Shown in pieces: positions 39,868-48,506 of a stretch of DNA of 64,000 nt. The position numbers and the translations under genes were made by a program. Within the stretch, counting starts at the first letter, position 1; each line of letters opens with the position of its first letter. This DNA comes from B73-G16 sp964611295 (GTDB taxonomy: Bacteria > Desulfobacterota > B13-G15), in the NCBI GenBank assembly GCA_964611295.1, contig CAZSWV010000008.1:1-64000 (forward strand), read 5' to 3'. Under the pieces are notes generated by a model. The model was not told where the DNA came from. It made no database searches and saw only the letters and a program-made list of their open reading frames with translations.

Positions 39868-39897
39868 TTGACATAAGGGGAAAACTTGTGAGATTTT
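39868..39897 (+). promoter_or_regulatory. possible promoter and palindrome for the carboxyltransferase gene
   Basis: TTGACA (39868-39873), 18-nt spacer, GATTTT (39892-39897). The -35 lies inside the palindrome CCCCTT-GACAT-AAGGGG (39864-39880), which could be an operator. The -10 is weak. Confidence 0.4.
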
Positions 39898-39926
39898 TAA
39901 CAAACAACCTTGACAGGAGGGAGGAA

Positions 39927-41483
39927 ATGGGGAAGTGGGATAAAGTCTATGAGGACTACTTCCGGAGACGCCAGAAGGTCCTTGAGATGGGGGGTCCGGA
40001 GGAAGTTGCCAAGCAAAAGGCAAGGGGCAAGCTCACCGCCAGGGAGCGGATCGAACTCCTTTTGGATCCAGGGACCTTCGTTGAGGTGGGGATGTTTGTG
40101 AGGCATAGGACCACTGAGTTCGGGATGGACAAAAGGTTTGTACCTGCAGAAGGGGTTGTGACAGGTTATGGAAAGGTCAACGGCCGTTGGGTGGTGGTGG
40201 CCTCTGAGGACTACACCGCCATGGCCGGGACCTTTGGGGAGTATCACGGTAAGAAGTTCGTATGGGCTATAGAATTTGCCAAGGAAAAGGGTTGGCCTTT
40301 TATAGGCATAAACGATTCGGGTGGGGCGAGGCTTCAGGAAGGAATGGACACCTTGGAGGCCTATGGGTGGCTATTCCGAGCCCAGATATTGGCTTCTGGA
40401 ATCGTCCCCCAGATATCGCTTTTGCTTGGTCCGTGTCTCGGCGGTCAGGCGTATCACCCCATAATGACGGACTTCTTGATTCAGAGCAAGACCACGGGTT
40501 TCATGGGGATAGCTGGTCCTGCCTTTGTGAAGACGCAGACAGGTGAGGAGATAACCCTGGAGAGGCTTGCTGGCTGGGAGGCACATGCCGTCAAAGCTGG
40601 TCAGACACACCTTGTAGGGGAAGACGACAAGGAGTGCATTGAGTTGTGTAAGAAACTCCTGTCCTATCTTCCCTCCAACAACCGCGAAAAGCCGCCCAGG
40701 ATCGAGACCGACGATGACCCCAACAGGCAGATACCCGAGCTGGATGAGTTCTTGCCGGATCCCATGTTGCGGACCCCTTATGACATGCATCAAATAATAG
40801 AGAAGGTAGTGGACAGGGGGAGTTTCCTAGAGATCATGCCTTATTTTGCCAGAAACCTCATCGTGGGCTTTGCCCGCTTCAACGGCTATGTAGTGGGGAT
40901 AGTGGCCAATAACCCCATGTTCAAGGCAGGTGGTTTGGATGTAGATGCCTCCGACAAACTGGCGAGGTTTGTCCGCTTCTGCGATCTCTTCAACATCCCC
41001 CTTGTCACCTTCCAGGATTGCCCAGGTTTCTGGATCGGTTCAGAGCAGGAGTGGAAAGGGATACTCAGGCATGGGGCAAAATGCCTATATGCGTGGGCAG
41101 ATGCCACAGTTCCCCTTATCTCCATTATCATCGGCAAGTCCTACGCAGGTGCCCACTACGCCATGCTAGACAAATCCATAGGGGCAGACTTGGTCTTCGC
41201 GTGGCCCACGGCGAAGATAAACATCGTAGGTGCTGAAACTGCAGCAAGCGTCATCTTCGCCAAAGAGATCCAATCGGCCCCTGATCCCAAACAGAGGGCC
41301 AAAGAGCTCATAGAGGAGTACCGCATCAGGTTCGAACACCCCTATCAGGCTGCAGAAAGGGGCTATGTGGATGACGTCATCATGCCAAGGGATACAAGGC
41401 GCTACATCTGTATAGCCCTCGAGGTATTGCAGAACAAACAAGTAGTCCGCCCGTGGCGTAAGTACTCCAACATAAACCTCTAA
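39927..41483 (+). CDS. acyl-CoA carboxyltransferase / methylmalonyl-CoA decarboxylase alpha-type subunit, 518 aa
   Basis: Biotin-dependent carboxyltransferase of the PccB/MmdA family: 'KLTARERIELLLDPGTFVEV', 'DSGGARLQEGMDTLEAYGWL' crotonase-like oxyanion site, 'PCLGGQAYHPIMTDF', and the second half 'NPMFKAGGLDVDASDKLARF' and 'GKSYAGAHYAML'. Length and sequence cannot tell a propionyl-CoA carboxylase from a decarboxylase, but sodium-pump subunits follow downstream. ATG at 39927 has GGAGGGAGG. A strong terminator follows, so it is its own transcription unit. Confidence 0.9.
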   Translation: MGKWDKVYEDYFRRRQKVLEMGGPEEVAKQKARGKLTARERIELLLDPGTFVEVGMFVRHRTTEFGMDKRFVPAEGVVTGYGKVNGRWVVVASEDYTAMAGTFGEYHGKKFVWAIEFAKEKGWPFIGINDSGGARLQEGMDTLEAYGWLFRAQILASGIVPQISLLLGPCLGGQAYHPIMTDFLIQSKTTGFMGIAGPAFVKTQTGEEITLERLAGWEAHAVKAGQTHLVGEDDKECIELCKKLLSYLPSNNREKPPRIETDDDPNRQIPELDEFLPDPMLRTPYDMHQIIEKVVDRGSFLEIMPYFARNLIVGFARFNGYVVGIVANNPMFKAGGLDVDASDKLARFVRFCDLFNIPLVTFQDCPGFWIGSEQEWKGILRHGAKCLYAWADATVPLISIIIGKSYAGAHYAMLDKSIGADLVFAWPTAKINIVGAETAASVIFAKEIQSAPDPKQRAKELIEEYRIRFEHPYQAAERGYVDDVIMPRDTRRYICIALEVLQNKQVVRPWRKYSNINL

Positions 41484-41493
41484 TCCGACCTTC

Positions 41494-41527
41494 AAAAAGG
41501 GGCAGGCCAAAAGGCCTGCCCCTTTTT
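41494..41527 (+). terminator. strong Rho-independent terminator
   Basis: Perfect 10-bp stem GGGGCAGGCC/GGCCTGCCCC with an AAAA loop (41499-41522), flanked by A5 and T5. It begins 11 nt after the carboxyltransferase stop. Confidence 0.95.
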
Positions 41528-41547
41528 GACCTCCCTACGGTCTCAAG

Positions 41548-41576
41548 TTGATGTGTAATGGTGTTTGTGCTTTAAT
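41548..41576 (+). promoter_or_regulatory. promoter of the sodium-pump subunit genes
   Basis: TTGATG (41548-41553), 17-nt spacer, TTTAAT (41571-41576). Predicted +1 near 41583, 27 nt before the first ATG. Confidence 0.6.
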
Positions 41577-41609
41577 ATTTTTCCTTTTTCCTTCCAAGGG
41601 AGGACAGCC

Positions 41610-41738
41610 ATGTTGAAGGAAGCCCTGAAGATATTCGCCGTAGGTTTTCCAGGGGTAATCTTGACGCTCATCCTTATGGCCTTTGTGATCTATTTGGTCG
41701 GCAGGTTGATCACTATGTTTGAAAAAAAAGGGAAATAA
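41610..41738 (+). CDS. OadG/MmdD-like small membrane subunit of a sodium-pump decarboxylase, 42 aa
   Basis: Open frame ATG 41610 to TAA 41736-41738 with AGGGAGG 6 nt upstream. Sequence starts 'MLKEALKIFAVGFPGVILTL' and continues as one hydrophobic helix 'ILMAFVIYLVGRLITMFEKK', the N-terminal part of OadG/MmdD-type gamma/delta subunits. It is shorter than usual (about 80-115 aa) because the soluble C-terminal part is missing. The beta subunit gene follows after 19 nt. Confidence 0.75.
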   Translation: MLKEALKIFAVGFPGVILTLILMAFVIYLVGRLITMFEKKGK

Positions 41739-41757
41739 ACCGAGTAGGAGGGCACCC

Positions 41758-42879
41758 ATGGAGGTCCTGGAGAAGGTGTTGTGGCAGACGGGTTTTTGGA
41801 ACCTACAGTTTAAGCACGTCTTGATGTGGGCTATAGCTTTCGCCTATATCTACCTGGCCATAAAGAAACAATATGAACCCCTCCTGCTCCTACCCATAGG
41901 CTTTGGGATCTTAGCCGTTAACCTCCCGCTTGTGGAGTTGATGTCCAAAGACCCCAAGGGCTTGCTCTATATCTTTTACCACTACGGACTTGAATGGGAG
42001 GTGATCCCTTGTTTGATCTTCTTGGGCCTTGGGGCGATGACGGATTTTGGGCCCTTACTTGCCAATCCAAAGACCTTTGTACTTGGAGCAGCAGCCCAGC
42101 TTGGGGTCTACGTGGCCTTTTTTGTGGCCTTGCTCTGTGGGTTCAGCATCCCTGAGGCCTGTTCCATAGGGATCATCGGTGGGGCAGACGGTCCCACTAC
42201 CATATATCTCACCGTGAAGCTCGCCCCTCATCTCCTTGGCGCAAATGCCGTGGCCGCTTATTCCTATATGTCCCTTGTGCCTATAATACAGCCCCCGGTG
42301 ATGAAACTCCTTACCACTCAAAAGGAAAGGCAGATCATGATGAGACAGCTCCGTCCGGTTTCAAAGACCGAAAGGATCCTGTTCCCCATCGTTATGATGC
42401 TGTTAAGCTGTCTCCTTTTACCCCCTTCGGCCCCCCTTATGGTCATGTTCATGTTGGGTAACCTCTTCAGGGAATCTGGTGTGGTCAAGAGGCTTTCGGA
42501 TGCGGCTCAAAACGAACTCATGAACATAGTGACCATCTTTTTGGGGATATCGGTCGGTGCCACTATGACGGCCGACAACTTCCTTAAGCCCCAGACCTTG
42601 ATGATATACGGCCTTGGCCTTATAGCCTTCATCTTCAGCACCGCAGGCGGTGTCCTCTTTGCCAAACTGATGAACCTCTTCTTGAAAGAGAAGATAAACC
42701 CCTTGATAGGAAGTGCCGGCGTTTCCGCTGTCCCCATGGCCGCTAGGGTCAGCCAAAAGTTGGCCCTTGAGGCCAATCCAAGGAACCTTTTGATCATGCA
42801 TGCCATGGGACCAAATGTAGCTGGCGTAATCGGGACCTTGATGGCAGCGGGCTTCTTCCTCACCATGGTAAAAGGCTAA
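41758..42879 (+). CDS. sodium ion-translocating decarboxylase beta subunit (OadB/MmdB/GcdB), 373 aa
   Basis: Integral membrane subunit that couples decarboxylation of carboxybiotin to Na+ export. 'LGLGAMTDFGPLLANPKTFV', 'GIIGGADGPTTIYLTVKLAP' (the Asp-Gly-Pro Na+/catalytic motif), 'YMSLVPIIQPPVMKLLTT' and 'NPLIGSAGVSAVPMAARVSQ' match the family. ATG at 41758 with AGGAGGG is preferred over the frame start at 41719, which overlaps the small subunit. No biotin-carrier gene is in the window. Confidence 0.95.
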   Translation: MEVLEKVLWQTGFWNLQFKHVLMWAIAFAYIYLAIKKQYEPLLLLPIGFGILAVNLPLVELMSKDPKGLLYIFYHYGLEWEVIPCLIFLGLGAMTDFGPLLANPKTFVLGAAAQLGVYVAFFVALLCGFSIPEACSIGIIGGADGPTTIYLTVKLAPHLLGANAVAAYSYMSLVPIIQPPVMKLLTTQKERQIMMRQLRPVSKTERILFPIVMMLLSCLLLPPSAPLMVMFMLGNLFRESGVVKRLSDAAQNELMNIVTIFLGISVGATMTADNFLKPQTLMIYGLGLIAFIFSTAGGVLFAKLMNLFLKEKINPLIGSAGVSAVPMAARVSQKLALEANPRNLLIMHAMGPNVAGVIGTLMAAGFFLTMVKG

Positions 42880-42925
42880 ACTCCTTTCGGATACTGGAAC
42901 TTGTATCTTTACTACGTCAAGGACC

Positions 42926-43618
42926 ATGCAAGAGGTAGCAGTAAACCTCAAAAGGGTCACGGAGAGGATAGCTGAAGCTGCCCTGCGGAAGGGAAGGGAC
43001 CCTTCTCAGGTAAGGCTGATAGGGGCGACAAAAGGGGTAAGCCCAGAGCGGATCCTTGAGGCAGTAGAGGCAGGCCTTCGGGACATAGGTGAGAACTACG
43101 TGCAGGAGGCCCAAAGGAAATGGCCCATCATAGGTAGTAGAGTCCACTGGCATATGATAGGGAGGCTTCAGACCAACAAAGCCCGTCATGCAGTAAAGCT
43201 CTTCGAGTGCCTCCATTCCCTTGACAACCTTGAACTTGCACGGGAACTTGACAAAAGGGCAAAGGCAGAAGGACGAAGGATAAAGGTCCTGATCCAGGTG
43301 AACCTTTCGGGAGAGGTCACAAAGGCTGGGATCAAGGCCGAAGAGGTCATGTGGTTCTTGGAGGGGATCTCTGGGTTTGAGGGGCTTGAACCCATCGGTC
43401 TGATGACCCTGCCCCCTCCCCCTAAGGACCCAGAAGACTCCCGGCCCTTCTTCAGGGCCCTAAGGCAGCTAAGGGACAAGTTAGAAGAGAAGGGCTTCCG
43501 ACTTCCCGAACTCTCCATGGGCACCTCGGATGATTTCGAAGTGGCCGTGGAAGAAGGGGCTACTATGGTAAGGGTGGGGAGGGCCATCTTTGGGGAAAGG
43601 AAGTTGAATTATGGTTGA
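42926..43618 (+). CDS. YggS/PLPBP-family PLP homeostasis protein, 230 aa
   Basis: Fold type III PLP-binding protein: Lys in 'VRLIGATKGVSPERILEAVE' (V(S/T)K-like site), 'IGENYVQEAQRKW', 'HWHMIGRLQTNKARHAV', and 'LSMGTSDDFEVAVEEGATMV' RVG. Non-enzymatic carrier that buffers pyridoxal phosphate. Overlaps argH by 8 nt. Confidence 0.93.
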   Translation: MQEVAVNLKRVTERIAEAALRKGRDPSQVRLIGATKGVSPERILEAVEAGLRDIGENYVQEAQRKWPIIGSRVHWHMIGRLQTNKARHAVKLFECLHSLDNLELARELDKRAKAEGRRIKVLIQVNLSGEVTKAGIKAEEVMWFLEGISGFEGLEPIGLMTLPPPPKDPEDSRPFFRALRQLRDKLEEKGFRLPELSMGTSDDFEVAVEEGATMVRVGRAIFGERKLNYG

Positions 43619-44990
43619 AAAGGCCTGGGATGGACGTTTTAAGGAAAAGACTTCGGGCATAGTAGAGGCCTTTACCTCTTCTCTCCCCTTTGACATAAGG
43701 CTCTGGAGAGAGGACATAGAGGGAAACAAGGCCTATTGTTTGGCCCTGAAGGAGGCAGGCTTACTACGGGAAGAGGAAGCCGAGAGGATCCTTTTGGCCC
43801 TCGAGGAGATAGCCAAAGACCTCGAATCAGGCAGTGTGGAGTTTGACCCTGGTTACGAGGACGTCCACATGTTGATCGAGGGCCTCCTGAGGAAAAAAGT
43901 GGGAGAAATAGGCGGAAAGCTTCACACGGGTAGGAGCAGAAACGACCAGGTGGTCTTGGACCTGAGGCTTTGGCTGAGGAAGGCCATATCGAGGCAAATG
44001 GAAAAACTCCAAGGCCTTATGAGGGCCATGGTGGAAAAAGCCGAGGAGTTCTTCGGCATCATAGCCCCTGGCTATACCCACCTCAGGAAGGCCCAGCCTA
44101 TACTGCTCTCCCATTACCTCATGGCCCATTACGAGATGTTAAAGCGCGATCGGGAGAGGCTCAAAGGGTGTTTTAAAAGGGTGAACGTGCTCCCTTTGGG
44201 GAGTTCTGCCCTTTCGGGGAACCCTTACCCTGTGAACCGCCAACGCCTTGCCCAGATATTGGGCTTTGACGAGGTAAGCCCCAATAGCGTCGATGCGGTA
44301 TCGGACAGGGACTTCGTCCTTGAGTACTTGGCCGTCGTCTCCATATCCATGGTCCACCTTAGTCGGCTATCGGAGGACTTGATCCTATGGTCGGGGACCG
44401 AATTCGACTATGTGGAGCTACCTGAAAGCTTCTGCACCGGTTCAAGCATAATGCCCCAGAAGAAAAACCCAGATGTGCTCGAACTCGTTCGGGGAAAAAC
44501 AGGAAGGACCATAGGGGCCTTCGTATCGGTAGCCACAACCCTCAAGGGTTTGCCCTTGACCTACAACCGGGACCTTCAGGAAGACAAAGAACCCCTTTTT
44601 GACGCCGCAGACACCTACGAAGGGGTCCTCGACGTCCTTGTCCCTCTGGTAAAGGGCCTAAAGGTTAAAAAAGAACGCATAGAAAAAGCTGCCTTGGAGG
44701 ACTTTTCCCTTGCCACAGAACTGGCCGACTACCTAGCCTTAAAAGGAATCCCCTTCAGGGAGGCCCATAAGGTGGTGGGTAGGATAGTCCTTTACTGTGA
44801 AGAACGTAACAAAGGACTTTCAGAACTTACCCTTGAGGAGTTAAAGGGGTTCCATCCTTCCTTTGAAAGGGACGTATTCGAGTGGCTTGATCCCTTACAT
44901 GCCCTCAAGAGACGAGACCTCCCAGGTGGTACATCACCAAGGCGGGTCAAAGAGGCCATTGAAAGGGCAAAGGAGGAGCTTGGACTTTGA
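43611..44990 (+). CDS. argH: argininosuccinate lyase, 459 aa
   Basis: Final step of arginine synthesis. 'KAWDGRFKEKTSGIVEAFTS' start, 'HTGRSRNDQVVLDLRLW', 'GYTHLRKAQPILLSHYL' and the fumarase-superfamily signature 'GSSIMPQKKNPDVLELVRGK'. argB and argD are 2.5 kb away on the other strand. Confidence 0.97.
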   Translation: MVEKAWDGRFKEKTSGIVEAFTSSLPFDIRLWREDIEGNKAYCLALKEAGLLREEEAERILLALEEIAKDLESGSVEFDPGYEDVHMLIEGLLRKKVGEIGGKLHTGRSRNDQVVLDLRLWLRKAISRQMEKLQGLMRAMVEKAEEFFGIIAPGYTHLRKAQPILLSHYLMAHYEMLKRDRERLKGCFKRVNVLPLGSSALSGNPYPVNRQRLAQILGFDEVSPNSVDAVSDRDFVLEYLAVVSISMVHLSRLSEDLILWSGTEFDYVELPESFCTGSSIMPQKKNPDVLELVRGKTGRTIGAFVSVATTLKGLPLTYNRDLQEDKEPLFDAADTYEGVLDVLVPLVKGLKVKKERIEKAALEDFSLATELADYLALKGIPFREAHKVVGRIVLYCEERNKGLSELTLEELKGFHPSFERDVFEWLDPLHALKRRDLPGGTSPRRVKEAIERAKEELGL

Positions 44991-45925
44991 AAAGGTTGTT
45001 GGTCCTTCTGCTTTTCGGCCTTTTAGGTTGCGGGGTAAAGGCCCCACCCCGTCCCCCTGACCTCCTTTTGCCACATGCGCCAAAGGGTTTGAAGCTAATG
45101 GTAAGAGAGGGGCTAGCATATTTAACATGGGAGGCCCCAGAGGATGCCAGATACCTCTATGGGTTTCACGTGTTGATGAAAGAAGAGGGCTCTGAAGGTT
45201 TTTTGACAATAGGCAAGGTCCCCTATTGCCAAGGTAAAAAGGGGTACCGTTTTGACCTAAAAGGCCTGTCCAGGGGTAAAAGGTACGTCTTCAAGGTGAT
45301 GGGGATAAACAAGTGGGGTTACCCAGGGCCTCCTTCTGAGGAAGTGGCCTTACGGTGGGTCTCACCTCCGGTTGCGCCTTTGGGCCTCTCTGCTGAGGCA
45401 GGAGATAAAGAGGTGAAACTCTCTTGGCAACCTATGAGCGGTGTCGCCTTTTTCCACGTCTATAGAAGGGTCCCACCTTCTGGGTTCCCTGAAGACCCAA
45501 TTGGCATAGTAGAGGCAAACTCCTTTTTGGACCAGGGGTTACAAAATCGCGTCCTATATTGTTATCAAGTGCGGGCCACTATAATGTCTGAGGATACACC
45601 CATAGAAGGCATAGGTACAGAAGAGGTCTGTACCATCCCAGAAGATAAGGTCCCTCCACCGGCGCCCTCAGGGTTGTCCGTCTTAAAAAAGGAGGGGATG
45701 ATCGAGCTCGATTGGTTCCCAGTAGAAACCGAACCTGTAAAAGGTTATCATGTCTGGAGGGGTAGGTGTGGTGGGCCTTTTGAGCGGCTTACTGACGTTC
45801 CGGTAGAGAGGACTTTTTTTGTAGACCATCCGCCTGCAGGCGGCTGTTGGGTATACGGGGTGACGGCTTTAGACCTGGAAGGCAACGAGAGCAAAATGTC
45901 GGAGCTGATCCAGGTAGACCTTTGA
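44987..45925 (+). CDS. lipoprotein with fibronectin type III domains, 312 aa
   Basis: Lipoprotein signal 'LKRLLVLLLFGLLGC' (Cys15). Three FN3-like beta modules: about 30-120 ('PKGLKLMVREGLAYLTWEAP'), 125-215 ('PLGLSAEAGDKEVKLSWQPM') and 220-312 ('PSGLSVLKKEGMIELDWFPV'). Such proteins are found in the outer membrane or periplasm of several thermophilic and delta-type bacteria; function unknown. TTG start overlapping the argH stop (TTGA), with GGAGGAG 7 nt upstream. Confidence 0.8.
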   Translation: MKRLLVLLLFGLLGCGVKAPPRPPDLLLPHAPKGLKLMVREGLAYLTWEAPEDARYLYGFHVLMKEEGSEGFLTIGKVPYCQGKKGYRFDLKGLSRGKRYVFKVMGINKWGYPGPPSEEVALRWVSPPVAPLGLSAEAGDKEVKLSWQPMSGVAFFHVYRRVPPSGFPEDPIGIVEANSFLDQGLQNRVLYCYQVRATIMSEDTPIEGIGTEEVCTIPEDKVPPPAPSGLSVLKKEGMIELDWFPVETEPVKGYHVWRGRCGGPFERLTDVPVERTFFVDHPPAGGCWVYGVTALDLEGNESKMSELIQVDL

Positions 45926-45940
45926 ACCAAAGGAGGCGTT

Positions 45941-46468
45941 ATGGGAGAGATAAAGAGCACGTGGGAACTTGTAATGGAAAAGTTAAAGGGTATGGAGGTA
46001 ACCGACGAGGAAAAGGAGCGCTTTCAAAGGCAGGAAGACCTCGAAAGGGCAAAGAGGCTCTTTTATCCGTATTTTGAAGGCGACGAAAGGGATTGGGACA
46101 AGTTCAGGGAGGAGGTAAGGCGGCTTAACGAAGCGGCCTTTACTGAGTTCTTAAAGCTTGTCTCCGAAAACCTCTCCTTTGAAACGGGCCTTACCGAAAG
46201 ACAGAAGAAGGCCCTTGAGACCATCTTTGGAAAGGAAGCTGTCCTCAAGGTAGAGGAACTTATGGAACGCTTCAAAAAGCGTCAGGAGGTAGAGGTAGAG
46301 GCCCTTAAGGCCGAACTCCTCCAGGCCTTCGAGCGCAGGGGCATAAGGGGATCGGCCATAGACCCCAATCCCAGACTACACCCCAGGTGGCTTTTAGTAG
46401 TGGACCAGGTCAAACGGGATTTTCAAAAGGAACTCCTTTCTTACCTAGAAGGGATAAACCCCAATTAG
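45941..46468 (+). CDS. predicted all-helical cytoplasmic protein, 175 aa
   Basis: Unrecognised. Highly charged (Lys/Glu/Arg), no signal or membrane segment, heptad-like 'EELMERFKKRQEVEVEALKA'. RBS AAAGGAGGC upstream. The stop codon overlaps the stop of convergent argD by 2 nt. Co-directional with the FN3 lipoprotein 15 nt upstream. Confidence 0.65.
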   Translation: MGEIKSTWELVMEKLKGMEVTDEEKERFQRQEDLERAKRLFYPYFEGDERDWDKFREEVRRLNEAAFTEFLKLVSENLSFETGLTERQKKALETIFGKEAVLKVEELMERFKKRQEVEVEALKAELLQAFERRGIRGSAIDPNPRLHPRWLLVVDQVKRDFQKELLSYLEGINPN

Positions 46469-47655
46469 AGCCCCTTTAGGATCTCCTCCATTGCCGAAAG
46501 GAGCTTAGCACAGTCTTCCTTTTCGACTATAAGAGGTGGTAAGAGCCTTATCACTTTATCTCCTGCAGTACCAATGAGGATGCCCTTTTCCATGGCCTTC
46601 TTGGCCACTTCCTTGGCCCAGGGACCTTCCAATTCCACCCCTATCATCAGTCCTTTCCCTCTCACCTCTTTGACCTTGTTGTACCTCTTTGCCAGGGTCT
46701 CAAGTTCCTCCATCAGATACCGCCCCATCCTTTGACAGTTCTCAAGTACCCCTCCTTCAAGCAACTCGTCGAACACAACACAACCTGCCCTGCAGCTCAA
46801 AGGGTTCCCTCCAAAAGTAGAGGCATGGTCACCAGGTGAAAAGGCCTTTGATATCTCCTCCTTGGCCACAAGGGCACCTAGGGGAAGACCTCCTCCTAAG
46901 GCCTTGGCGAGGGTCATCAAATCTGGTTCTATGCCCCAGTGCTCGTAGGCGAAGAGCCTGCCTGTACGGCCCATCCCTGTCTGGACCTCGTCCAATATCA
47001 AAAGGACCCCCTTTTCGTCACATATCCTACGGACCTCCTTCAAAAAGGTCTCAGAAGGAACCCTCACACCGCTTTCCCCTTGTATAGGTTCAACCATTAC
47101 GGCACAGGTGCTTTCGTCTATAGCCTCGGCTAAGGCCTCAGGGTCGTCATAGGGGCAGTACTTTATCCCTGGCAAAAGCGGTTCAAAACCGCGATGGAAT
47201 TTCTCCTGGGCTGTAGCCGTAAGGGCCCCCATGGTACGACCATGGAAGGACCCATACATGGTTATTATCTCGTAGCGCTTTGGACCGTGGTGAATCTTGG
47301 AGAACTTCCTCGCCAATTTGATGGCTGCCTCGTTTGCCTCCGCACCGCTATTACAGAAAAAGACCTTTGCCCCAAAGGAGTGTTCGCATATGCGCTTGGC
47401 AAGTTCTATCTGCGGTAAGGTGTAATAGAGGTTTGACACGTGAAGCAGCAATTCTGCCTGTTCCTTTATGGCTTCAACGACTTTAGGATGGCAATGGCCT
47501 AAGTTCGAAACGGCTATGCCCGAAAAAAAATCCAGGTATTCCCTCCCTGTGTGGTCCCAAACCCTTATCCCTTCTCCCCTGACGATCAATAGGGGATAAC
47601 GGTCATAGGTCTGCATGAGGAAGCGATCGGCCTCCCTTACGAATTCTTCGCTCAT
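46465..47655 (-). CDS. argD: acetylornithine aminotransferase, 396 aa
   Basis: Fold type I class III aminotransferase: 'VWDHTGREYLDFFSGIAVSN', 'FFCNSGAEANEAAIKLARK', 'LILDEVQTGMGRTGRLFAYE' and PLP-Lys in 'MTLAKALGGGLPLGALVA'. Converts N-acetylglutamate semialdehyde to N-acetylornithine. ATGA overlap with argB. Confidence 0.95.
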   Translation of the reverse strand: MSEEFVREADRFLMQTYDRYPLLIVRGEGIRVWDHTGREYLDFFSGIAVSNLGHCHPKVVEAIKEQAELLLHVSNLYYTLPQIELAKRICEHSFGAKVFFCNSGAEANEAAIKLARKFSKIHHGPKRYEIITMYGSFHGRTMGALTATAQEKFHRGFEPLLPGIKYCPYDDPEALAEAIDESTCAVMVEPIQGESGVRVPSETFLKEVRRICDEKGVLLILDEVQTGMGRTGRLFAYEHWGIEPDLMTLAKALGGGLPLGALVAKEEISKAFSPGDHASTFGGNPLSCRAGCVVFDELLEGGVLENCQRMGRYLMEELETLAKRYNKVKEVRGKGLMIGVELEGPWAKEVAKKAMEKGILIGTAGDKVIRLLPPLIVEKEDCAKLLSAMEEILKGL

Positions 47656-48506
47656 GGGACGATCTCCGTGCCTATGCCTTTGTCAGTGAAGACTTCAAGG
47701 AGTAAAGAATGGGGAAGCCTTCCGTCTAGTATATGGGCCTTCTTTACCCCCATCCTCAAGGCATCTATACAACACTTCACCTTAGGTATCATCCCACCTT
47801 CGATGATCCCATCGGCGATCAAGGCCTCAGCATCCCGCGCAGATAGCGTAGGGATTAGCTCCTTGTTTGGTCCATATACACCAGGCACGTCGGTAAGGAG
47901 CAGGAGTTTTTCTGCCTTCAAGGCCGAAGCCACTGCCCCTGCCACGGTGTCTGCGTTTATGTTGTAGGTTTCGCCTTCCTCTGAAACCCCAATGGGGGCT
48001 ATTACAGGGACAAAGCCTTTTTGTTGCAAGGCCTCTATCAACTCCACATTGACCTCCTCCACCTCCCCTACAAGCCCTAGGTCAATCCCCTTAAGCGTCA
48101 TCTTCTTGGCCTTTATCAACCACGCGTCCTTCCCACTCAACCCCACTGCCTTGGCCCCCTGTCTGTTTATAAGGCACACGAGGTCCTTGTTCAGTTTGCT
48201 GAGGACCATCTCCACCACTTCCATGGTTTCGGGGTTTGTAACACGCATTCCCTGGATAAAGTTTGAGGTTATACCAAGCCTCTCAAGCAACACCCCTATT
48301 TGAGGCCCTCCTCCATGGACTACTACAGGCCTTATACCTACGTACCAAAGGAGGGCCACGTCTTGGGCAAAGGCCTCCTTTAGCCCTCCAGCCTCCATGG
48401 CCCCTCCACCGTACTTTAGGACCATGGTCTTGCCGTAAAAGCGTTTTATATAAGGCAAGGCCTCGACAAGCACCTCGGCTTTACGTGCGAGTTCTTCAGG
48501 CATCAT
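47652..48506 (-). CDS. argB: acetylglutamate kinase, 284 aa
   Basis: Amino-acid-kinase fold: 'TMVLKYGGGAM' (Lys), 'VVVHGGGPQIGVLLERLGI', 'GFVPVIAPIGVSEEGETYNI' 'NADTVAGAVASAL' and the late 'EGGMIPKVKCCIDALRMGV'. Controls flux into arginine synthesis. ATGA overlap with hslU is unusual: arginine genes hang on the end of a protease operon. Confidence 0.96.
   Translation of the reverse strand: MMPEELARKAEVLVEALPYIKRFYGKTMVLKYGGGAMEAGGLKEAFAQDVALLWYVGIRPVVVHGGGPQIGVLLERLGITSNFIQGMRVTNPETMEVVEMVLSKLNKDLVCLINRQGAKAVGLSGKDAWLIKAKKMTLKGIDLGLVGEVEEVNVELIEALQQKGFVPVIAPIGVSEEGETYNINADTVAGAVASALKAEKLLLLTDVPGVYGPNKELIPTLSARDAEALIADGIIEGGMIPKVKCCIDALRMGVKKAHILDGRLPHSLLLEVFTDKGIGTEIVP

Larger units (their letters stand above)
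39619..39926. other. 308-bp AT-rich intergenic region between mucR-like gene and carboxyltransferase gene
   Basis: No protein gene. It contains the mucR-like ribosome-binding site (AAGGAGGTG), the mucR-like promoter (39667-39694), a hairpin ACAAAAGG/CCTTTTTGT with one bulge (about 39702-39720), the inverted repeat at 39738-39782, and an imperfect plus-strand promoter and palindrome at 39864-39897. It is the most AT-rich segment of the window. Confidence 0.6.
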
